From Rikenellaceae bacterium (GTDB taxonomy: Bacteria; Bacteroidota; Bacteroidia; Bacteroidales; UBA932), in assembly GCA_900771005.1 (NCBI GenBank), contig CAAGMI010000376.1, positions 1 to 14,759 on the forward strand: 14,759 bases of DNA, in the 5' to 3' direction. Below are positions 1 to 4,780 of this stretch, one piece after another (position 1 is the first letter of the stretch; every line of letters begins with the position of its first letter). A program made the translations under genes and the position numbers. The notes under the pieces are model-generated. The model saw only the letters and a program-made list of their open reading frames with translations, ran no database searches and was not told the DNA's origin.

Positions 1-335
1 CGATTCTTGAGATGATGTACGATGGTACAGACTGGGTTATTGTGGGAAATCCGACTGTAGAAAGTTATTATTCTTCAACTTCGAGTTATGAAGTTAAAGC
101 GGACGGTTTGATTGAACAGGCAGGAGTTGTTACAACTAAAGGGCAAAAGTCCGTAATATTTCCAATACCTTTTATTGGATTTTTTACCGCAGTTGGCGAT
201 TGGGTAACCTCAAGCACTCCTGGAAGTGCAGGCGACCACATGAAGAGCATTTCAAATACAGGATTTGAATATGTATATGGCAGCGACGTTGAGACAGGAA
301 GTATTGGTATAACCTGGATAGCAAAAGGATTCTAA
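1..335 (+). CDS. Phage tail fibre, C-terminal part (expressed tip of an invertible locus); 5' end outside window
   Basis: The reading frame is open from the left edge (codons start at base 3), so only the C-terminal ~110 residues are visible. The segment YDGTDWVIVGNP resembles the collar/shaft end of many tail fibres. It is followed by KADGLIEQ and a variable tip ending WIAKGF. The bases coding ADGLIEQ (about 100-119) recur inverted at 683-702, 952-971 and 1229-1248, each leading in frame into another tip that ends in a similar aromatic residue (ALGY, CKGY, AKGY). I infer that this is the currently expressed receptor-binding tip, that everything after DGLIE is replaceable by inversion, and that the protein acts at the distal end of the virion's adsorption apparatus. 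Fibre identity is moderately certain; the receptor is unknown. Confidence 0.75.
   Translation, partial: ILEMMYDGTDWVIVGNPTVESYYSSTSSYEVKADGLIEQAGVVTTKGQKSVIFPIPFIGFFTAVGDWVTSSTPGSAGDHMKSISNTGFEYVYGSDVETGSIGITWIAKGF
100..119 (+). repeat. Putative recombinase crossover site A (forward copy)
   Basis: CGGACGGTTTGATTGAACAG lies in frame inside the fibre gene, coding DGLIEQ. Three inverted copies follow downstream. The core CGGACGG-W-TTGATTGA is common to all four. AAA on the left and TTT on the right flank the CGGACGG centre, which gives a weak dyad as expected for a serine-invertase site. The exact crossover dinucleotide cannot be fixed from sequence alone. Confidence 0.75.
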
Positions 336-367
336 GAGACTGTGAAAATCTTTCTGTAAATTCAAAA

Positions 368-410
368 CATAGTAGGTCTGTGATAAAATAAAACACAGGA
401 GCCTACTATG
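368..410. other. Strong inverted repeat between the expressed tip and silent cassette 1
   Basis: CATAGTAGG (368-376) pairs perfectly with CCTACTATG (402-410). Inside it CTGTG (378-382) pairs with CACAG (394-398), leaving an A/T-rich loop. No T-run follows on either strand, so it is not a classical intrinsic terminator. Its place between two convergent fibre tips suggests a bidirectional mRNA 3' end or a structure that masks the small reading frame starting at 408. Confidence 0.5.
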
Positions 411-440
411 GCAAAAGACAAAATTCCCCCACGATTTTAA
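408..440 (+). pseudogene. Truncated gene start, 10 codons (MAKDKIPPRF)
   Basis: An AGGAG sequence (397-401) lies 6 bases before ATG 408. The frame reads MAKDKIPPRF and stops at 438-440, exactly where silent cassette 1 ends on the other strand (its stop is 437-439). The good ribosome site and protein-like start suggest the beginning of a gene that once followed the fibre and was cut off when the cassette array formed. It could instead be chance. It lies inside the invertible segment. Confidence 0.35.
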
Positions 441-694
441 TAACCGAGTGCTATTACTCGACATAATCCATTCCAGTTAGCCTGTATGCCTGCTGAATTA
501 GAATAATTCGCCTGAAAAGTAAATTTTGAATTTATTTTACTTTTAGGGTTATAGCCAAAACTTCGAGATCTATCTATATATTCTGTCGTCTCACATAATG
601 GCAATACTGTGTATGATGATGTTATAAAGATTACAGGCCACTCTACCTCCTGTTGACTATTCTGATAAATTGTATTTACCCACTGCTCAATCAA
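437..694 (-). CDS. Silent alternative tail-fibre tip, cassette 1
   Basis: This promoterless minus-strand frame of about 85 residues begins at the TTG of the shared site (T-DGLIEQW) and ends in ALGY. It has no ribosome site and there is an in-frame stop just upstream, so it should not be translated in its present place. Its N-terminal DGLIEQ is in the same frame as the fibre gene at 100-119, so inversion between 100-119 and 683-702 would fuse it to the fibre shaft. It shares WV..IY.NSQQE, SRSFGYN and a terminal aromatic residue with cassette 2, and is otherwise diverged, as expected for receptor-specificity variants. The stop overlaps the stop of the small plus-strand frame at 408-440. Confidence 0.7.
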   Translation of the reverse strand: MIEQWVNTIYQNSQQEVEWPVIFITSSYTVLPLCETTEYIDRSRSFGYNPKSKINSKFTFQANYSNSAGIQANWNGLCRVIALGY

Positions 695-702
695 ACCGTC
701 CG
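683..702 (-). repeat. Putative crossover site B (inverted copy)
   Basis: The minus strand reads CGGACGGTTTGATTGAGCAG, one base different from site A over 20 bases. It codes DGLIEQ in frame with cassette 1 and lies only about 4 bases from the end of cassette 2. Confidence 0.75.
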
Positions 703-705
703 TTT

Positions 706-963
706 TTAATACCCTTTACAGAAAATGCTTGTATTAGCATTTGAATTTATCGTTTGTCCTGCCGCATTAATAAAATTCACTTGAATTACAATTTTACTAA
801 CGTCGATAGATTTTAAGTTATAGCCAAAACTTCGACCTTTGTCGCTATAGTTTGTATCCTTTAAATAAGGTAAATACGCATAACCAGTGTTTGAAAAACT
901 AATAGGCAAGGTACATTCTTGTTGAGAATTAATATAGTTACATGGAACCCACTGTTCAATCAA
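706..963 (-). CDS. Silent alternative tail-fibre tip, cassette 2
   Basis: This minus-strand frame starts in the shared site (S-DGLIEQW) and ends IFCKGY. It has the same length as cassette 1 and is clearly related to it: NSQQE, GRSFGYN and a closing segment rich in Asn and aromatics align. It has no start signal of its own. Its stop is packed within a few bases of site B, so the cassettes abut with almost no spacer, as in other multi-cassette shufflons. Inversion between 100-119 and 952-971 would join it in frame to the fibre and carry cassette 1 along within the inverted segment. Confidence 0.7.
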   Translation of the reverse strand: MIEQWVPCNYINSQQECTLPISFSNTGYAYLPYLKDTNYSDKGRSFGYNLKSIDVSKIVIQVNFINAAGQTINSNANTSIFCKGY

Positions 964-971
964 TCCGTCCG
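952..971 (-). repeat. Putative crossover site C (inverted copy)
   Basis: The minus strand reads CGGACGGATTGATTGAACAG, one base different from site A (T to A after CGGACGG). It codes DGLIEQ in frame with cassette 2. Confidence 0.75.
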
Positions 972-976
972 ATTAA

Positions 977-1240
977 TTAGTAACCTTTTGCAAACAAATA
1001 GACACGAGATTCGTTATAAGTATGATTCCATACAGTCATTTTAGCTTTAACTTGAGATGTGGATTTTGTTAAAAAATAAACTGTTCCATGTAATACATCA
1101 TCATCGGTATATACACTATTTATATATCGATGAACTCCACTTGATAAGTAATAATTATTATTAGAAAAGTTAATAGGAAAATTCCATATGTAATTATCTA
1201 ACGATGAAGATAAATCAGTCCAAGTAGCCATTTCAATCAA
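977..1240 (-). CDS. Silent alternative tail-fibre tip, cassette 3
   Basis: This minus-strand frame of about 87 residues starts in the shared site (T-DGLIEMATW) and ends LFAKGY, close to the AKGF ending of the expressed tip. After DGLIE it diverges from cassettes 1 and 2, which share NSQQE and SFGYN. It still keeps a central PI-F-N segment (FPINFSNNNY) and the aromatic C-terminus. It has no promoter or ribosome site. Inversion between 100-119 and 1229-1248 would place it in frame behind the fibre shaft. It is the cassette nearest to the recombinase gene. Confidence 0.68.
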   Translation of the reverse strand: MIEMATWTDLSSSLDNYIWNFPINFSNNNYYLSSGVHRYINSVYTDDDVLHGTVYFLTKSTSQVKAKMTVWNHTYNESRVYLFAKGY

Positions 1241-1248
1241 ACCGTCCG
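1229..1248 (-). repeat. Putative crossover site D (inverted copy)
   Basis: The minus strand reads CGGACGGTTTGATTGAAATG. It is identical to site A over the first 17 bases and diverges after TTGATTGAA, so the conserved recombination core is probably within CGGACGG-W-TTGATTGA. It marks the outer edge of the array. Confidence 0.72.
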
Positions 1249-1308
1249 TTTTTTTTATTTACAAATATAAATTCAATTTTATAATTGATGAAAAAAAAGG
1301 TGATGTAT

Positions 1309-1959
1309 ATGGTGTATGGGTATATTAGGGTTAGTACGGATAAGCAGACAAGTAAGAATCAGAAGTTGGTGATTAAGGAATTTGCCAAAAACAGAAGGTT
1401 AAAAAAAATTCAGTGGATAGACGAAACGATTTCTGGAATAAAAAATCCGAAGAAAAGAAAACTGGGAAAGTTGATTGAAGTGGTGCAAGAGGGGGACGTT
1501 GTTGTTATAACGGAGTTATCGAGACTGGGGCGGTCACTGATGATGATTCTGGAAGTTTTGCAGCAGTTCCTGGAAAAGAAAGTAAGTATGTATTCAATTA
1601 AAGAAGGCTATGAACTTGGCGATAATATACAGTCTAAGGTCATAGCCTTTGCTTTTGGCTTGTCGGCAGAGATAGAGCGACAACTTATATCGGAGCGAAC
1701 GAAGGCAGGACTCGAGAGAGCCAGGATCCAGGGAAAGCGGATTGGAAGACAGAAAGGTGTATCACCAAAGAAGTACAAATTAACTGGAAAGGAAGATTAT
1801 ATTAAACAAGAACTGAGCCGTGGCCGAAGTAAAAACAGTCTATCAAAGGAATTGGGAGTAACCTGGATTACATTAGCCAGGTTCATAAAACGACCGTTAC
1901 GCTTAAAAAATAGTGTTGGCAGGAGGGAGCCTGCCAGAAAAAACGCCACGGTCAATTAA
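1309..1959 (+). CDS. Serine recombinase, DNA invertase family (Hin/Pin/Mpi type)
   Basis: This 216-residue protein probably catalyses site-specific inversion of the adjoining fibre-tip cassettes through a covalent phosphoserine intermediate. It begins YGYIRVSTDKQT, with the catalytic Ser at residue 9. It has the conserved ELSRLGRS active-site segment (Arg about 72 and 75), the ISERTKAGLERAR helix E region, and a C-terminal HTH (SKNSLSKELGVTWITLARF). Length and domain order fit small invertases rather than large serine integrases. I chose ATG 1309 because AAGGTGA (1297-1303) lies 5 bases before it and family members start just before YGYIRVS; an ATG at 1288 is also in frame. The gene lies 60 bases outside the outermost crossover site, so it is not itself inverted. 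No Fis-type enhancer was identified. Confidence 0.92.
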   Translation: MVYGYIRVSTDKQTSKNQKLVIKEFAKNRRLKKIQWIDETISGIKNPKKRKLGKLIEVVQEGDVVVITELSRLGRSLMMILEVLQQFLEKKVSMYSIKEGYELGDNIQSKVIAFAFGLSAEIERQLISERTKAGLERARIQGKRIGRQKGVSPKKYKLTGKEDYIKQELSRGRSKNSLSKELGVTWITLARFIKRPLRLKNSVGRREPARKNATVN

Positions 1960-2181
1960 TTACTTAAGTTCAGACGACTGATAGAGGTCGTCTTTTTTAT
2001 TTTTCAACAGCTTCTTAATGTCTGCCAACAGCTCAGCAAGACAAGCACCTACGAAAAGAACCGCAGAAGCGATGAACCATGCACCTTGATAAACCTGGTG
2101 AATGCTAGATTCCGGGTTAATTCCAGTAGCACGGAAGAAACAAAAAAGCGACATAATGAATAAAATAATAGCGTATACCAT
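1960..2181 (-). CDS. Small two-helix membrane protein (possible holin-like protein)
   Basis: The predicted protein has 73 residues. Helix 1 (about 2-16, VYAIILFIMSLFCFF) and helix 2 (about 33-52, GAWFIASAVLFVGACLAELL) are strongly hydrophobic. They are separated by a polar turn and followed by a lysine-rich tail (DIKKLLKNKK). The start at 2181 is supported by AAGGAG six bases upstream on the minus strand; a longer frame to 2232 has no such site. Its size and two helices match class II holins, and a position after the tail genes would suit lysis. However, no endolysin is adjacent and the gene points against the fibre gene, so the role stays open. Its last residues overlap the recombinase terminator on the other strand. 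Confidence 0.6.
   Translation of the reverse strand: MVYAIILFIMSLFCFFRATGINPESSIHQVYQGAWFIASAVLFVGACLAELLADIKKLLKNKKDDLYQSSELK
1972..1998 (+). terminator. Rho-independent terminator of the recombinase gene
   Basis: AGACGAC (1972-1978) pairs with GTCGTCT (1987-1993) across an 8-base loop, and the T-run extends to 1998 and beyond (TTTTTTATTTTT). It starts 13 bases after the recombinase stop and lies inside the 3' coding end of the convergent gene on the minus strand. Confidence 0.75.
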
Positions 2182-2235
2182 AAAATCTCCTTGAGTTATG
2201 TTCACTCCAATTTCGCTAAATTGCAATAACAAAAT

Positions 2236-2298
2236 AATTTTTCTAATTTTGCTAATTTTTCTAATTTTGCTAATTTTCCTAAATTCGCTAATTTTACT
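2236..2298. repeat. Seven tandem 9-bp repeats, consensus AATTTTNCT
   Basis: Units start at 2236, 2245, 2254, 2263, 2272, 2281 and 2290. They read AATTTTTCT, AATTTTGCT, AATTTTTCT, AATTTTGCT, AATTTTCCT, AAATTCGCT and AATTTTACT. A further AATTTCGCT lies at 2210-2218. Regular 9-bp phasing with one variable base resembles iterons or a multimeric protein-binding array. It lies 55 bp upstream of the minus-strand membrane-protein start and about 160 bp before the HTH gene. Confidence 0.7.
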
Positions 2299-2304
2299 CG
2301 CTCT

Positions 2305-2371
2305 GAAATGAATAGAAATGAAATGAATAGAATTGAATTGAAATGAATAGAATATGAATAGAATATGAATA
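2305..2371. repeat. Second AT-rich repeat block, units of 10-11 bp (GAAATGAATA / GAATATGAATA)
   Basis: This block is a run of imperfect units: GAAATGAATA at 2305-2314, a longer version at 2315-2329, GAATTGAATT then GAAATGAATA at 2330-2349, and two exact GAATATGAATA units at 2350-2360 and 2361-2371. The unit and period differ from the preceding 9-bp block. There is no coding frame here. Together the two blocks fill most of the 275-bp gene-free stretch 2182-2456; its remainder holds only the HTH promoter region. Confidence 0.6.
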
Positions 2372-2444
2372 CGATGCAGCGGCCTTTTTTTTATTTTGGT
2401 GACCTAAAAAATTCCTTGGTGATAACCAGGAAATAAAATTACGT

Positions 2445-2450
2445 TATAAT
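2445..2450 (+). promoter_or_regulatory. Consensus -10 box (TATAAT) immediately before the HTH gene
   Basis: TATAAT ends 6 bases before ATG 2457, so the expected transcription start falls on or next to the start codon and there is no Shine-Dalgarno sequence in between (TTCGTT). No good -35 is present at 17 bp. A partial dyad (TGGT-gata-ACCA, 2417-2428) occupies that place and could be an operator or activator site. Confidence 0.55.
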
Positions 2451-2456
2451 TTCGTT

Positions 2457-2705
2457 ATGTGCAGAAAAAGTCCTGCGGTGTCATTTGTTCAGCACCGCTT
2501 TCAAACAACAAGTCGGTGCGAATTACTTAATGAAATCCAGGACGCACCGCTCAAAGACAAAGACCGTGACCTGGTGGTGAAATTTCTTGAGGGATATTCC
2601 TACAAGGAACTGGCCATTCATTTCAACTTATCGGAGAGTAGGATCAGCAAATGGAAGCGGTCAGTCTTTGAGCGTCTTTTCGTCTATTGGCGGTCTAAGC
2701 ACTAA
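2457..2705 (+). CDS. Small helix-turn-helix protein, possible phage regulator
   Basis: The product has 82 residues. The C-terminal half, LEGYSYKELAIHFNLSESRISKWKRSVFERL, forms a LuxR/sigma-region-4 type HTH with the recognition helix around SESRISKWK. The N-terminal half is basic and unrecognised, so the family is not assigned. It probably binds DNA and may control the divergent or convergent phage functions. A TATAAT box 7 bases from the ATG implies a leaderless or nearly leaderless mRNA, which is how lambda cI is expressed from its maintenance promoter. No alternative start with a ribosome site was found. Its last 11 bases overlap the 3' end of the transposase gene on the other strand. Confidence 0.65.
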   Translation: MCRKSPAVSFVQHRFQTTSRCELLNEIQDAPLKDKDRDLVVKFLEGYSYKELAIHFNLSESRISKWKRSVFERLFVYWRSKH

Positions 2706-3951
2706 TCTCTTTAGCGTAAGCGTACATATAGCGATAGATTATGTTCTCAACTACCTGGGGCATGTGGTCGGCAAGGTCACGCTGGAATTCGTCTAAACAT
2801 TTGAGCGGATAGTAGCAAGGGTCGTTTTCAAACTTGGCATATATACCACGCTCTGAAATGCAGACCATACAAGGTCGGTATGATACACGCCAACAATCCT
2901 CGACGTGGAACTTGTATCCGTGGAATGAAATGCAACCGTCCTTGTCAGTCTTTCGTGAAATCTGAGCACACAAAATGTCGTCCAGGTTCTTGTCTGTCTG
3001 CAAAAAGAACTGTTCTTTCTTGGCAGGCTCTACCGAGTGCAGAGCATTGAACTTGTCGATGTAGACGTTTGACAGCCAGGCATTTGCCTGTTCGACGGTT
3101 TCAATCTTGTTCAGAAAAAACAGCTGCGGAATTTCACCCTGGATAGTTCGCCACATACGTTCAACGCGACCTTTGGCTTCAGGCGACCAGGCCAGGATTT
3201 GATGGATCTTCAAATCGTCGAGTATTCGCTGCCATTGTGTTTTCTTGTCGTGCAAACCTTCGAGCTGCTCCCATTGGGTCAGGTTTTGCTTCTTCTTCGG
3301 TGTGACGCAGAAAATCGCCGCACGGTCTGAATAAATCTCTCTTGGTACTCCGTGACGTTCAATCGTCTGACGGAGCATTTCGCAGTAACCGTACAGGCAC
3401 TCAAACTCCGTGATATATAACCCGGTTATCTTGCTTGTCGCGTCGTCAATCGCTCCGACCATACAGTAACGCTTTGTATTTCCAAACTTGTAGAACCATT
3501 GGTATGGCGTACCGTCAATCTGGATCATATCTCCAAAATTGGCACGTCTGATTCTTGGCCGCTTTGACTTCTTCTTGCGTTTGATTTTGTGTGCTTCAGG
3601 CGAAATCTGACCGTATTCGCTCATTATCGAGCGGAGTGTCGAGTAGCTGATTTTGATGCCCTCAAACTCCTCAAGGCATCGACGGTAGAACTGGAAGTTC
3701 ACGTCCTTGTATTTGTCTGCATAAATCCCCGCGATCCGTTCCCGGAGTTCCTTGGGTTTTGCTATGGCTGGCTTTCTGTATTTATTGCGGTGTTCCAAAC
3801 AGTCAAATCCTGTTTCCAGGTACTGTTTCTTCAAAAGGCAAAGCCAGGTTTCTGAATAGCCTGTGCTTTCTGCGGCCTGCTTAAGGGTGTATTTTCCTGT
3901 CGACAACCCTTTCAGGTAGGTGGGTAAAAGTGTCCTGTAATGCTTTTTCAT
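2695..3951 (-). CDS. DDE transposase / integrase-core protein (ISNCY/IS481-like)
   Basis: The protein has 418 residues. An N-terminal HTH (about 16-45, TLKQAAESTGYSETWLCLLK) is followed by a basic linker (122-137) and an RNase H-like integrase core. The probable catalytic triad is D146 (IQIDGTPY), D209 (IYSDRAAIF) and E264 (GRVERMW). A C-terminal beta-rich segment (about 340-400) follows. Such enzymes cut and join DNA ends. The reading frame is intact. However, the gene overlaps the convergent HTH gene at its 3' end, which leaves no room there for an insertion-sequence terminus, and I found no matching terminal repeat on the other side. It may therefore be a resident phage gene (integrase or transposition enzyme) rather than a recent insertion sequence. 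GAGGAG (3957-3962) precedes the start. Confidence 0.85.
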   Translation of the reverse strand: MKKHYRTLLPTYLKGLSTGKYTLKQAAESTGYSETWLCLLKKQYLETGFDCLEHRNKYRKPAIAKPKELRERIAGIYADKYKDVNFQFYRRCLEEFEGIKISYSTLRSIMSEYGQISPEAHKIKRKKKSKRPRIRRANFGDMIQIDGTPYQWFYKFGNTKRYCMVGAIDDATSKITGLYITEFECLYGYCEMLRQTIERHGVPREIYSDRAAIFCVTPKKKQNLTQWEQLEGLHDKKTQWQRILDDLKIHQILAWSPEAKGRVERMWRTIQGEIPQLFFLNKIETVEQANAWLSNVYIDKFNALHSVEPAKKEQFFLQTDKNLDDILCAQISRKTDKDGCISFHGYKFHVEDCWRVSYRPCMVCISERGIYAKFENDPCYYPLKCLDEFQRDLADHMPQVVENIIYRYMYAYAKEISA

Positions 3952-3962
3952 TCAAACTCCTC

Positions 3963-3980
3963 GTCGGTCTTGACACCGAC
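3963..3980 (-). promoter_or_regulatory. Hairpin abutting the transposase ribosome-binding site
   Basis: GTCGGT (3963-3968) and ACCGAC (3975-3980) form a 6-bp stem with a 6-base loop. In the minus-strand mRNA it ends right at the GAGGAG ribosome site (3957-3962). It could limit ribosome access and so keep transposase levels low, a common control in transposable elements. That role is inference. Confidence 0.4.
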
Positions 3981-3985
3981 CTTGG

Positions 3986-4065
3986 GTAACAATTCGGACA
4001 ACAACCGCAAAAAACTTGAGATATTTTTTACGGAAAGAGGGAAAAATTGTCGTCCGAACTGTTAC
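3986..4065. repeat. Long inverted repeat, 19-bp arms, upstream of transposase
   Basis: GTAACAATTCGGACAACAA (3986-4004) and TTGTCGTCCGAACTGTTAC (4047-4065) are inverted copies matching at 17 of 19 positions, 42 bp apart. The spacer is A/T rich. They lie in the divergent control region between the transposase gene and the early operon. The likeliest reading is a paired operator for the phage regulator or a transposase-binding site. Confidence 0.6.
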
Positions 4066-4100
4066 ATTCTCATTATCGGAGTAAACGAAAAGGCAGAATT

Positions 4101-4115
4101 GCACAAAAATTGCAC
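4101..4115. repeat. 15-bp repeat GCACAAAAATTGCAC, copy 1
   Basis: This copy is exactly identical to 14270-14284. It is itself part of a short direct repeat here (TTGCACAAAAA twice, followed by TGGCAC). It sits about 30 bp upstream of the early promoter -35 box. Confidence 0.5.
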
Positions 4116-4144
4116 AAAAATGGCACTTAACTAATCAAAAGTTG

Positions 4145-4173
4145 TTGACATTCTAAAAATTTTTATGTAACTT
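4145..4173 (+). promoter_or_regulatory. Sigma-70-type promoter of the early region
   Basis: A perfect -35 TTGACA (4145-4150) is followed by a 17-bp spacer and a weaker -10, TAACTT (4168-4173). The spacer is A/T rich. The expected start is near 4180, which makes the RNA leader at 4180-4310 its first product. Confidence 0.55.
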
Positions 4174-4192
4174 AAGTCTAACTTGATTAAGT
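4170..4192. promoter_or_regulatory. Candidate operator overlapping the early promoter
   Basis: ACTTAA (4170-4175) and TTAAGT (4187-4192) form a perfect 6-bp inverted repeat with an 11-bp spacer. It spans the -10 box and the expected transcription start, where a repressor would block initiation. The arms are short, so chance is possible. Confidence 0.35.
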
Positions 4193-4310
4193 GATTTCTT
4201 AAAAGGATTTCACGGATTCGCAAGTGAAGACTTGAGCGTTTTCTTGACTTGCGAATGCTGGTCAGAAAGGCCCTGGTAACAAACGCTCAGTTATCAGGGC
4301 CATTTTTTTT
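4180..4310 (+). ncRNA. Structured leader RNA with two loop-complementary hairpins
   Basis: Hairpin 1 has a perfect 10-bp stem, ATTCGCAAGT (4216-4225) with ACTTGCGAAT (4247-4256), an inner AAGA/TCTT stem, and an apical loop containing TGAGCGTTT (4233-4241). Hairpin 2 is the terminator at 4269-4301, whose whole loop is AAACGCTCA (4281-4289). The two loops are perfect 9-nt complements, so a kissing or pseudoknot contact is expected. The transcript would be about 130 nt and end at 4310, only 15 bases before the first gene of the early operon. It may be a cis-acting attenuator or antitermination element, or a free small RNA. I do not recognise it as a known riboswitch or RNA family. Confidence 0.6.
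4269..4310 (+). terminator. Strong intrinsic terminator in front of the early operon
   Basis: GGCCCTGGTAAC (4269-4280) pairs with GTTATCAGGGCC (4290-4301): 12 bp with one G-T pair and a 9-base loop. It is followed by A and eight T (4303-4310). Placed between promoter and operon, it implies either regulated readthrough or a separate small RNA. Confidence 0.85.
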
Positions 4311-4325
4311 AACCGGGTGGGAAAA

Positions 4326-4457
4326 ATGAGAAAGGTTATGAAAAGAATTAAAGGCAACTTGTACCGCAGATACTACGAACCAACAAGCGACGATTACGCA
4401 ATGTGGATTGTAGCGGCCCTGGTTGTCGGGTTGGTGATTCGATGGATCATCGGATAA
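4326..4457 (+). CDS. Small single-span membrane protein (43 aa)
   Basis: The frame encodes 43 residues. The N-terminus is strongly basic (MRKVMKRIKGNLYRRYY), followed by EPTSDDY and a single hydrophobic helix (about 26-43, MWIVAALVVGLVIRWIIG) that reaches the C-terminus. GGTGGG lies 5-10 bases before the ATG. The stop overlaps the first codons of the nuclease gene (start 4442), which indicates translational coupling. It is the first gene after the leader RNA. The function is unknown; basic N-terminus and one C-terminal helix suggest an inner-membrane peptide with its N-terminus in the cytoplasm. Confidence 0.55.
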   Translation: MRKVMKRIKGNLYRRYYEPTSDDYAMWIVAALVVGLVIRWIIG

Positions 4458-4771
4458 CCGAAGCGGAAGTCGTAGCCGAAGTCAAAAGCGTGTTGCAGAT
4501 CCTGGACTTGAAGATTCAGAGAATTAACACGGGGTGCTTTAAGAGCGGTAACCGATACATTCGCACAGCGAATAAGGGAACACTCGATTTTGAAGGTTAC
4601 GACAATCACGGACGGTTTGTAGGACTGGAATGCAAGAGACCAAAGGGAGGACGCATTTCACCCGAACAGACCGCACGAATAGACGACATCAACCGTAAAG
4701 GTGGTGTTGCTGCGGTAGTTCACAGCGGTGAAGAAGCCTGGGAATTCCTGCAAAAAAGCGGCTGCTTATAG
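4442..4771 (+). CDS. VRR-NUC domain nuclease
   Basis: This stand-alone VRR-NUC domain (109 residues) belongs to the PD-(D/E)XK superfamily and is common in phage replication/recombination modules, where members act on branched or free DNA ends. Features visible are ITEAEVVAEVKSVLQ at the N-terminus, NKGTLDFEGYD with the conserved Asp, GLECKRPKGGRISPEQ containing the E-x-K catalytic strand, and the closing GGVAAVVHSGEEAWEFL. ATG 4442 fits the domain start; an upstream GTG (4403) would add residues with no family match. It overlaps the preceding small membrane gene by 16 bases. Confidence 0.85.
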   Translation: MDHRITEAEVVAEVKSVLQILDLKIQRINTGCFKSGNRYIRTANKGTLDFEGYDNHGRFVGLECKRPKGGRISPEQTARIDDINRKGGVAAVVHSGEEAWEFLQKSGCL

Positions 4772-4780
4772 CGGCCATTT

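Noticed and set aside
1..1300. Diversity-generating retroelement as source of tip variation
   Set aside because: There is no reverse transcriptase gene and no template/variable repeat pair with adenine-specific changes; the variants are whole alternative cassettes flanked by inverted sites.
1915..1937. Hairpin TGGCAGG/CCTGCCA at the end of the recombinase gene as a terminator
   Set aside because: It is inside the coding sequence and followed by A-rich, not T-rich, bases on the plus strand; the stem at 1972-1998 with its T-run is the better terminator.
2236..2371. CRISPR array
   Set aside because: Units are 9-11 bp without spacers, and no cas genes are present; the Cas4-like nuclease sits in a phage recombination cassette.
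2695..3951. Classical insertion sequence with terminal inverted repeats
   Set aside because: The downstream convergent gene overlaps the transposase and no matching ends were found; the 3986-4065 inverted repeat is on one side only.
3940..4134. Plus-strand 64-codon frame in the control region before the early operon
   Set aside because: It crosses the inverted repeat and A/T-rich control sequences, has no ribosome site, and its product has no protein-like pattern.
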